This document shows, in pieces, positions 23,501-33,400 of a stretch of 64,000 nucleotides of DNA. Below the pieces are notes generated by a model, which searched no databases, had not been told where the DNA came from, and saw only the letters and a program-made list of their open reading frames with translations. Origin of the DNA: Volvox africanus (taxonomy: Eukaryota > Chlorophyta > Chlorophyceae > Chlamydomonadales > Volvocaceae); contig BSDZ01000089.1 in the NCBI GenBank assembly GCA_030268105.1, positions 1-64,000 on the forward strand, in the 5' to 3' direction. Positions within the stretch are counted from its first letter, which is position 1. Every line of letters starts with the position of its first letter. A program made the translations under genes and the position numbers.

Positions 23501-26254
23501 GGGAGAGTCCTGACTGTAGCTCCAGTCAACGACAGTATTGCGCCCCGGTCTGTAACGGCGGCAACGCCATGATCGTACATGAACGTCAGCGCTAAGCGCG
23601 ATTTTAACTCCTATTTCTTTGAGCTCATGTAGCGCTCGTGTTTTGGAGTGACTTGTTACTGCATTTCACATCGAGCCATCAGCCGTCTCCATGACCCTGT
23701 CGCACCGCAGACGCCGCCAAGTACGGCACGAAGGATAAGGCTTACCGGCTAGTGACGCTGGGGGCGGATGGCCGCGTGCTGACGTGGCTCTGGCACAAGC
23801 TTGAGGCGCCTATCTACGGGTACGGTTGGCCTCAGAGAAGTCCAGTGTGCCAGCCGGAAAATGTGGAGCGCGAAAGGGGAGGGGTGCGAAGATCATAAAA
23901 GTATGGCATGACTCGGTATCATGTAAAAGTTCATGATTGGCGTAGGTTTACGTGGGTATGCGTTGATACATGGACGGCCTTGATCGCGCACGTGGAATGG
24001 GTATGTTTCCATACCCGGCGATGCATCAGTTATTGGACCAATCCGCCTTGGCCTCCCCCTGGACCTTGGCACCCCGTTGAGCACCCTTCCATGGCGTCGC
24101 CTCTGCGCCTCGCCCGTCCCGCTGCACTTCCCTGGCGCATTGGTCCGCTTGTTGTCTGGTGGCGGGGCCCGGGTTGTGTACGTGCCCCTGGATTAACCAT
24201 TTTGCCTAAGTCGCCGCCACTGCTGAATTTCTGGTGCTCGCACTCGTCTCGATTTCCGCAGCTATCAGCTGCTTTTTCCGCAGCCCGGCATCGACCGGCG
24301 CTTCGTGTGGGGTGGCGCCTGCATGTGCTTTCAGCGTGAGCCGCGCGGCGTGTCGACGGCCAGCGGTGGGCCCGGGATCGGGGGCGAGGCAGCGGGCACT
24401 TTCCTCGTGGGAACTGAGGGCGGCAAGATCTTCAAGTGTTATAACGACGCCAACGACACAAATACGAAGGCGAGCGGCCAGCGACCAAGTGCTCCTCAGG
24501 GGGCATCTTGGCCGTTAGGGGGCGAAAACCAAACCAAGCAGCTGGGATTGCAGGACAAGCACCTGGCCGCGCTGGGGCTCGCATTCAAACTTGTTGCATA
24601 GAGATACTGCAGCTTTTTTGTTGATGTTCGTCCGAGCGATGTGTGTTGCATGTTAAGAGCGTTTGCCGCTTTCGCGGGGTTGAGCATTCCAGGAACCATG
24701 ACAGTAACACAGTTGATGGGGGGACCCATGCCTAGGTGAGTGATAGCAGCCGGGCAACCCTGTCTTACCCTGTCGCACTGTTCCCGACTGCGCAGGAGTT
24801 CAGTCGGGCGGTGGCTGCGGGTGAGCGTGTGGAGCTGCGCACCCCCGTGCGGGATGCGGGCTACACGGCTCATTCGGGCGCGGTGTTCGGATTGGATTGT
24901 TCGCCGTTTCAGGTGCGGCTGAAGCAGCGCGGCACGTTTGGGCGACGGAAAAAGGGGCCGCGGAATCCGCGCCAGGGGTGACGATTGGGGAAGTGCTTTG
25001 GGTTATTCCAACTTTTACACGGTCTACGATGTGATGGAACACAGCCTGTGTCTCACCTGCCAGCAATGCCGGGAGCGGCTTTCCCGAAGGGCTGAGGGCC
25101 TTATGGGGCCTCCGTCCGCACGACGTCAGTCTTGTGTAGTTTAGCTCGTCCCTCCCCTAGTCCCTTCGGTGTCTCCCCCTAACCTGGCTCGTTGGCTTCG
25201 AACCCGGTTTCTGTCCGCCCCTTGTCCCATGCATGCCTGCAGCGCGAGCTCTTCCTTACCTCCTCCACGGACGGCAGCATACGGTTGTACTCATCTCTCT
25301 GCATGCAGCCGTTGCTACACCTGGAGCCCACATCCTCCTACCTGTTTGCAGTGCAATGGAGTCCCTTCAGGCCGCTTGTTTTTGCGGCAGCAGCCGGTGA
25401 GTGTTGGTTGGCAGGCTAGCAAGCAGCGCGAGATCGTTCATATATGTGAAGTAAGGCGGCAAGCTAGCACGTACATGTTGCTTCGTGAACGCTTAAGCGT
25501 AGCGTAGGGGATGAGGAGCCAATTGAACGCACGGGTACGGTGCGCTGGGCTGCTGCGAGGAGGCCGTGCATCGGACCACAGTCTGCTGCTTTTAAGGGCT
25601 TCTGCATAATCCACCCGCGTTACACGTAGTCACACCTTAACTCTATGTATGTGTATCCACCGCTTGCCTCCCAATCCCGCCATCTCTCTACCCGCTAACC
25701 CACCCCACCCCGACCCGTGCCGCTGCTGCTGCTGCTGCAGCTGACGGTTGTGTATACATGTACGACCTGGTGCGCAATCATGAGGTTGTGCGCCCCGTGC
25801 TGACACTAGACACGAACGGTATACACAAGCCGGTGTATGCACTGGCCTTCAACCCGCGAAAGCCCGACCTTCTGGCCACGGGGGATGCGACGGGTATCCA
25901 GGTGCTCCGCTCCTGGGAGGGCAGGATGAAAATTTAGGAGGGAAGAATGTAAAATGTTATCCAAGCCCTACAGATAGGCCGCGCACGGGATTGTAGGTAC
26001 ACTGAGCAGGGAACGAAATCTTGAAGTGGAGTCTATTGAGGGCCAGAAGGTACTTCAAAGCCAGGCCATACCAGCTTCCTAGAGGTGTTTTGGAGGCACA
26101 CCGTCACCTCCTCTCCTGCTTGATACTGCCACTGCAGGTTTGGCGCTTACCGTCCTCGCTGACGGCTGTGCGGCGCGGCGAGGAGACCCTCCTGGCCAAG
26201 GTAGCGATGACTGACGATGTGCAGGAGATGATGCGAGCACGGCGACGACAGTGA
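20586..26254 (+). CDS. FAP133: Cytoplasmic dynein-2 (IFT dynein) intermediate chain, WDR34/FAP133 type
   Basis: WD40 subunit of the retrograde intraflagellar transport motor. Twelve exons whose phases all agree: 20586-20636, 20711-20907, 21189-21279, 21886-22046, 22379-22523, 23195-23345, 23711-23819, 24262-24469, 24796-24912, 25243-25396, 25741-25901, 26138-26254 (TGA); 553 aa, close to animal WDR34. The N-terminus has the VPSTWRDV motif and two TQT elements like those that bind dynein light chain LC8. WD repeats follow: LVVTSLSWSSTGQTIAASYG, ALCTWNL, CAFHPTHP, LIAGGTFNGELYVWDL, LVTLGADGRVLTW, FLVGTEGGKIFKC, VFGLDCSPFQRELFL, YLFAVQWSPFRPLVFAAA, VYALAFNPRKPDLLATGD, ending IQVWRLPSSL. The order and wording match WDR34 rather than WDR60. 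The intron after 24469 starts with GC (AAG|GCGAGC); only this choice keeps frame. Confidence 0.92.
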
Positions 26255-28671
26255 CGCACTTGGTCCTAACGGCCACGACTGAACGGCTGACAACGATAGT
26301 TACGGTCACTGTAGCAATGGCGTGGCCTGATGACCCCGCCGTTGCATCGTGAACTCTGGTTTAGCAGCCCTTGCCGCAGCGTGGTGGTGTGGAGTCCGCC
26401 ATTCCGTTTGGAGTGGGATGCGGGCGAATCATGAAAGACCCGAGCCGCGCGACGTAGGTCCGCAGGTTTGGGTGTGGTTCCTCTACCTTTTCCGAGTACA
26501 TACAAGGCGTTGCAGGGGCTTGCTAGGCGCAAGTCCATGCATCGTTTACATCGTGGGCAACGCATCCCTGGGCATGATGACGGGCAGTGAGCACTGCACC
26601 GCCTGGCAGCAGGAGGAACGAAGGATATAGATTGGGGGCGGATGGACTGTTAAGCGGGCTGGCGTACAAGGCTGAAGGACGCCGTGCGTGGTGCGGATTA
26701 AGTTTTTGTGTTGGGTAATTAACTCCCAGTTGACAGATGATGATCGCGCGTTTTAGAGCATGCATCTTAAGCTCCAGTGCCCCGTGGCAGACCCGCGAGC
26801 GGTTTGGGCTCCCGCTCCTTACTAAATATCGTGAAGGGATGACCGAATAATGCGTGCACGATGTGCGGCGATTACGCTGACCATGCATGTGCCTCCCTAT
26901 TTCCCACATGAAGCCGCGCGAAGCAAGTGTTATCTACAGCGATAGTGGGCGCGTATTTAAGGGGTGTGCCGACCGCCACGTATATATACATAATATGTTT
27001 TCTTCTGCGGCGAGCGGGAGTCCCGATGTGTGCCCTCCATGTGATGACGAAGTAATTGGCAGCAGCTAGCCAAGCACTGTGGATACGTTGATACTTTGTG
27101 CCCGTTCACAATCTGAAATTTGCAACCAATCGTAGGATCATCGCCATTGGGCGCCATAGCATACAGATATGTGTCTGTGAGATTGCTATCCTGTAAAGGA
27201 GCAGGGCAGCAAAGAGAACGGAATGGTCTTTTGGGAGTGGTCCTGTCCAAATGTCTAGTAGACAGGGTCATTACGTATACACACGAAAGGTCTTGCGGTA
27301 AATCCCGGTATGGTAGCTTGGAGAAGGAGCAATGCATAATGTTGTCACCGATGTTAAAGATGCAGCCTGACGGCGGAGGCGTCAGGAAAAGGCAATGATT
27401 CTTAGTAGCCCGGAAATTAGAGAGAAGAGTAGCATGGCGATTACAAGTAGCCTTACGTGAGACGGTGTGTTACGGGACCTCAACATAAGTCACGCAAGCC
27501 GGTAGGAGAGCAATAGAACAGTGCGCATCAAGTAGATGGCACCTAACAATTATATAACTTAACGGAGGAGGCTGCAGGAGGACCCTGGAGAAGTCTTCAT
27601 GTTGCGCCCTGGGACAGTTTTAGATAATGGCTGTCACTCGTGACTTGCTTGCTGGCACTCCGGATGCTCCCCTAGTCCCTGACCCGAAGACAGCTGCCAT
27701 TTCAAGTGTAACTAATCCCCCAGAGTCCCTTCCCTCATCTGCAGTATACTGCTTTTATTCCGGATATCCCCCAAAGTCCCCAGGGTCCTCTCCTTGCTAC
27801 GACCCACGCCGGCCAACCCCCCAGTCCCCAGACCCATACCGAAGACTGCGGCTACTCTGGCTGTTAACCCCGACCCCTTGGAATCCTATTCCTCCCCGAA
27901 AGCCTCCTAGCTCCCTTCAGCCACTCTGCCAGAAACCCGGGTCAACCCAACAGTTCCATTCTTTCCGCATCGATAACTGCTGCCATTCCGGCCTCGCTCA
28001 CAGAAGCCCCAGGGTCCTATCCTTTACACCCCTGGGAACGATGCCACCCTGGTGTCTCTCATTGCTTTCCCGACCCTTTTCAACCATCTCTTTTTGTGTG
28101 CAAAATATGTACATTCATCGAGGGAAGAATCATTGTAAAGTCTGTTAGGGCATTCATAGGCTGTCTATGTTTATCATCCAGTTGAGAGGCGCTGTATCCT
28201 TGCTTCGGTCTCGTGAATGCTTTCAGTCAGCTGGTTTTCAACAAATTTCAACAGGTCTTGGAAAATAAAGTTTAATTAATAAAAATTGTGCTCCATTATT
28301 GTTTTTTATTTTCTGAGTGCGTTTGTCACTGTCGAATATGCATATGCGGGATCCTCCTAATCTGCTGCTCCTGCTCTCTGCGGCAGCGGGCAGGAGAGAG
28401 GGCAAGGGCGGGCAGAGCGGGCAAAATTATGGTCCCTGCCTCAGCACGAACATGAATTTCCTCGAGCACTTGACGTTGAAAAGTAGTGTTGCCACCGACA
28501 TTAATTTTAGGCCTTAGGTAGCAACAAACTAACATTGTTAAGCAAGCTCAGACAATAATGTCAGCCTATCGAACGCAAGTCGTGGTGCACGGGCACGGCT
28601 CGCGTTCGGTTACGTTTCCGTTTCATCCACTTAAGTATTTTTGAAGACATACATTATTGAAGACACATAAT
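26255..28671. other. Gene-poor stretch
   Basis: Downstream of the WDR34 gene. A Pro/Ser-rich plus-strand frame (27627-28148) sits in imperfectly repeated C-rich sequence with CCC-AGTCCC-like words and lacks any motif. No other gene, RNA gene or transposon terminus recognised. Confidence 0.45.
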
Positions 28672-29118
28672 TTATGGAACATAAATTATCACAAAGACTT
28701 CACGCAATTGAACATAAAGCATTCCGGATACGACGCTTGGCCTGCTTACATAGACCTGCATTATCATCATGTCCCGAAGGAGAGAAGTTCGTTCAGGAGC
28801 CCCTTCAGAAGCAAGCGCCTCTCGAAGCAACTTCACGCCGCTCAAAGCCATTATACATGACGACACTGCATCAGCGCACTGCTGCTTGTTGCGCACGTAC
28901 CGCCCCAAAACTCGCTCCCTCATCATTGGCCATCACCCCCTCAACGGTCCTGCCGCACCGGTCTTCAAATGTCCTCCCATTGCACTGACGCTTATGGTGG
29001 TGTTCATCCCGAAGTCCAAATATTGCCGATCGTTCGCTTCTTCCCCACCCATCATCGAGAAGATGGACGGTATAACATGGACCGCTGCGGCATCACGTGG
29101 GGGACCTGAGTGGTGCAC
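28672..29118 (-). other. Unassigned coding-like stretch
   Basis: Two adjacent minus-strand open frames, one with an ordinary protein-like composition (RERVLGRYVRNKQQCADAV, SLLRDMMIMQ). They match no family I recognise and could be a fragment of an old mobile element, since retroelement debris follows immediately on the other strand. Confidence 0.25.
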
Positions 29119-29613
29119 CTTCAGGCATACATCACCTCCACCATGCCTACGAAAGCTCCAGCCTAAGGCTGTTCGACCAGAAGGTTTGAAGCAGGGGAAG
29201 ATAAGCTACCAGGCGGCCCCGCCCGGCCTGTTGCCACCCCCCCGGTTCGCTGCCGGTGAGGCGGCCTGCTTCCATGAGCAGCTCTATCGAGAAGAAGGGT
29301 CGTGCGCGAAGAGCAATAAACTCGACCCCTGGCACACCGACAAACGTGTCCCTGCCTGCTTAGGGTTACTAAGCGGTGATATGAGTCTTTTATTGTCTCA
29401 CTTCCAGCTGCGAGCCCTGTGGTGCCCCCCATGCGTGCACCAGGCCGATAGCAGACAGGGCGGCGGATCTCGCCGGGCGAGCAGACCTCGAGGGAAAATA
29501 CCCCAAGTGAATTATTGTTTGACATCAGGATCCAGGATCCAGTATCATCATATACTATCTATCCAGAATGCATCCGTCGCTTACTGCTGCGGCGGCATGA
29601 GGCGACATCCTCG

Positions 29614-29912
29614 CGCGGCTACAGGGATTTTGGATAAATCCAAGCGGGATGTGACCTTTTTGGAGGGGCAATTGGTGTTGCTGAGCACTAAAGAACCTAC
29701 GCTCTTTTGCTGAGGGCTCACGAAAACGTTTGCCCCGTTGGATTGGTCCGTATCCCGTCGTGCGCATGGTCGAGAATGTAGCTGTGGAGCTTGCTTTGCC
29801 CGCTGATATGTCTATTCACCCTACGTTCCATATGTCCCTTGTACGTCCCTTTTTGGGGGAGGACACGGGGGGAATCCGTACGGTAGCTCACTATGCGTCG
29901 TACAGCGACTGA
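29614..29912 (+). pseudogene. Ty3/gypsy retrotransposon remnant: integrase C-terminal end
   Basis: The frame from about 29632 reads DKSKRDVTFLEGQLVLLSTK, the GD/EVLLSTK-like strand found in the C-terminal domain of Ty3/gypsy integrases. A second frame then gives LPRWIGPYPVVRMV and PADMSIHPTFHMSLVRPF, the conserved RWIGP and HPTFHVS-type motifs, ending at TGA 29910-29912. The two parts are separated by a one-base break in the A-run just after 29688. No reverse transcriptase, RNase H or integrase core was found upstream, and no LTR could be paired, so only the tail remains. Family assignment is firm; boundaries are not. Confidence 0.7.
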
Positions 29913-30173
29913 AGTTGTGCACTACCCTGTCGCAGTATGGGTGAGCAACGCGGTGAACGGGCGGGAATGTCGCAGAGGCGGTGTTCCTCATTAAAGATGA
30001 GTTGTCGCTTCCTCTGCCCCGCCGTGAGGGAAGCTTTCCAAGGCAGCGGGCTCATGCGGCATTTCTTCCCTCCTACCTGCTCTTTGTCTGTTGTTGCACT
30101 GTGAGGTCTCGGGCCTGGAGATTGCTGCCGGGCGCCTTTCACGATAGTTGCCAATACGCCGCGGAGATGATTT

Positions 30174-30178
30174 GCCAT
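30174..30178 (+). repeat. Target site duplication GCCAT (left)
   Basis: GCCAT immediately before the left LTR; the same five bases follow the right LTR at 34698-34702. Five-bp duplications are typical of copia integrases. Confidence 0.92.
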
Positions 30179-30340
30179 TGTTGGAATTTGGCTTTACGAG
30201 TTCGGTCAGACTTGCCTTTATGATGTTTTTGGTTAGAAGTCGTTTGTGTACGACTGACTATATCGGTCTCTTGTTCCTTGCCTTGAGAGCCTAGAATCTC
30301 TTGTAACATGTAAGCGATAATACACACGAAAAGTCCAATA
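30179..30340 (+). repeat. Left LTR of the copia element
   Basis: 162 bp starting TGTTGGA and ending TCCAATA; the inverted ends match at 6 of 7 positions. It ends in TA rather than the usual CA. It carries TGTAA twice (30302-30306 and 30309-30313), the volvocine poly(A) signal, so it can plausibly end host-type transcripts. Confidence 0.95.
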
Positions 30341-30357
30341 GGTTATGAGCCCCGCGC
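30341..30357 (+). other. Primer-binding site, complementary to the anticodon arm of initiator tRNA-Met
   Basis: GGTTATGAGCCCCGCGC directly abuts the left LTR. Its complement contains CTCATAA, the anticodon loop of initiator tRNA-Met, flanked by G/C stem bases. It does not match the usual 3'-CCA end (TGGTATCAGAGC type). Drosophila copia and yeast Ty5 are known to prime from such internal half-tRNA fragments. Confidence 0.7.
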
Positions 30358-30429
30358 AACGGCGCGTCTAGGTGAATCCTGATTATCCAAAAAGTCGGCC
30401 GCACGAGGTGGTAGCGACGATAGGACAGG

Positions 30430-33400
30430 ATGGGCAAGGACGAGGATACCACGAAGGTATTCTTCGGTCGCGATGACTACGTTACGGTGACCCAAGTTGT
30501 GAACGCACACTTGGAGAGGAAGCTCATCGATGACACGATCAGCGACGACGAGGATGTCCTCGCTGCGATCAAGCCAAACGACGACAAATTGGCTCGCGGC
30601 ACCATCAAGAAATACATTTTACCAGAAGATTTGCTACAGTTTGCGGGCAACACAACGGCACGAGATTTGTGGGTGGCGCTGGCGAAGAAGCACATTCCCA
30701 ACGTCCGCAATTTCAGGATGCAAATCCAACAACAGCTTAAGGATTTTGAGATGTTGTCAGGAGAAAGTATTGACGATTATTTCCGCCGCTTTTATAAAAT
30801 TGGCTACAAGGCCAGCCTTATTTCGATGAAGATTGAGCCTGAGGATGCGTTACTCCACCTTATCCGCGGCTTGTCATCGGACTACGACGGAGTCAAGTCC
30901 GTGCTACGCCACATGGAGAGCATCGAAAGCGTGGACCAGCTGCAGGATATGCTCAAGACCGAAGAGGGCGAGCTAAGGCTTCAGCGTAACAAGGCTCGCG
31001 AGGTGTCCCTGATGTCCCTCTCCCGTACCCATGATGGAGCCCGAGTGGGGCCCAGCCAGGGCGCTGGAGCAGGCAACGCCGACGGAGGCAGGAGTAGGAA
31101 GGCGTGCCTCTACTGCAATAAGGAGGGGCATTTCATCGCAGAATGCAGGAAGAAGGCAAATGATGAGCAGCGGGGGATTTGGAGGCCGGCGTTGAAGGGA
31201 TTGCGGCAGAAGCCCCGAAACCCGCCGGCATTAGCAGCTCCACCGCCGGCGCCGCCTCCAGTGGCGCCCGTGGCCCAACCCCCAGCCGCCGCACAGGCAG
31301 CGGCTCCCCCACGGCCAGCACAAGGCCAACGGAGACAGCTGATCGCCCGGGTATACTCTTCCCAGCAGGACGACTGGGAGCGGGAGTTGTGGCTGTTCGA
31401 CACTGGAGCAGAAGTCCATGTCACTGGAGACAAGGACAAGCTCCGGAACTATCAGCATTGTGGTTCAGATTGTAAAGTGTGGTTAAAAACAGCGAATGGA
31501 AGCGTGGTACGCCCGGAGGGCCATGGGCGGGTCATGTTCCGCTCCTCTTGTTTTGAGACAGATGTCGAGGTAGACGTGTACCATGCACCGGGGATCATGG
31601 GTCATATTCTGTCTTTGAAGGCGTTAGAGGGCAGTTTTGGACCGAATGTGGTTCCCCAGTTCTCAGGGGTCTTGCCACACGTGGAGATTGGTGGGGCACC
31701 CGCGATTGAGTTGGAGAAGATCGATGGGTTGTTCTATGCTGAGGACTCCAGCTACGACAGCTGGATGGGTCGGTATGGGTCCGACAGGTGCTTAAGTGGT
31801 AAGAAGGTCCGTGAGGAATTGAGGAAGGTCAAGCTTGCCATCACGAAGCAGGATTCCAATCTTGGCGTTCTTTGGCATAAACGGTACGGACATTTGGGTT
31901 TCGACGCCCTGGCCAAGGTGGCCAGCAGTGATATGGTCACGGGTTTCGGTGCAAGTGTGGATGATGTGGTGGCTGCGAAGGGGCAGTTCTGTAAGCCCTG
32001 CGCCGAGGGCAAGCAGACACGGCAGCCGCACCCATCAACCGGCAATGTTACGAGTAAGAGGCTCGATTTGGTGCATATGGACCTTTGCGGTCCATTGCCA
32101 GTGAAGTCGTGGAATAATGCGAAGTATTGGGTCACGTTCTACGATGATTGCACGAAGTTTTCGGAGGTGCGGTGTATCACTGACAAGACCGTGGTTCCTG
32201 AGACGGTGAAGGAGGTGATAAAGTTGTGGGAGCGGCAGACTGGCGACAAGGTCCGCCGCATCCACACTGACCGTGGCTTAGAGTACGTAAATGAAGAACT
32301 GGCTAGCACTTTGCGGGACATGGGCATTTTCCATGAGAAGACGGCGCCGTACACACCACAGCAGAATGGCGCCGCGGAGCGTTTGAATCGCACTCTGGAG
32401 GAGTGTGTGCGCACCATGTTGGCCGATTCAGGTTTGCCGCAGGAAATGTGGAGTGAGGCTGTTATTACGGCCAATACTCTTCGCAACGTATCTCCCACGA
32501 AGGGCAGCAATCTCACGCCTTGGGAGCGGTTCATTGGTGAAAAACCGGACGTGTCGAAGTTGAGGGTTTTTGGCTGCCCTGCATACGTCATGATTCCTAA
32601 GCAGCAGCGCCATAAGCTGGATCCCGTGAGCGTGCCGGGCCAGTTTGTGGGTTATGCACCAGGCATGAGTGCATGGCGGGTGTGGATACCGAAGGATAGG
32701 CGTGTCCGCATCAGTTGTGATGTTAAGTTTGATGAGTGGGGCGTTCGTGGGAGCATGGAGTTCGACGCCTCAGAATCGGAGGAGGAGGATGTCTCTGGGT
32801 CCGATCCCGAGGCTGATGAGGGCAACGAAATACAGGAGGAGTCGCCGCCGGAGCAACCCCCGGAACCAGCACCCCAGCCGGAACCGGAGTTAGACGTTCC
32901 AATTGCATTACGTAAATCGCAGCGTCAAAATACCAAGTACGCTAAGTCGATTTTAGGGGTAAACGTGGATATCCCCGCTACGTATGAAGAAGCAATTGCA
33001 TCACCCTTGGTTGATTTCTGGATTGAGGCGATGGAGGAGGAGTTTGCTTCGCTGCAGGAAAAGGGCACCTGGTCGCTGGTTGAGAAGCCGGCGGACAAGC
33101 AAGCCCTAGGCGTTAAGTGGGTTTACTCAGTGAAGTTGGATAAGCATGGGGTCGTTGAGCGTTTCAAGGCGCGCCTCGTGGTGAAAGGATTCATGCAGCG
33201 TGAAGGTGTGGACTTTGAAGAGGTCTTTGCACCAGTTAGCAAGCATTCCACTCTGCGTGTTTTCTTAGCCATGGTAGCTGCGGACGACATGGAGCTACAC
33301 CAGCTTGATGTGAAAACGGCTTTCCTAAATGGAGACCTGGAGGAGGAAATCTACACCGTGCAGCCCCCAGGCTTTGAGAGTGGTGGTCCAGGCCTCGTCT

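Noticed and set aside
27627..28148. Pro/Ser-rich frame of 173 codons
   Set aside because: Sits in imperfectly repeated C-rich sequence, has no motif and no splice context; likely non-coding.
28769..29713. Plus-strand frame of 314 codons
   Set aside because: Only its last part (from about 29632) carries gypsy integrase motifs; the rest shows no coding signal and overlaps a better minus-strand frame.
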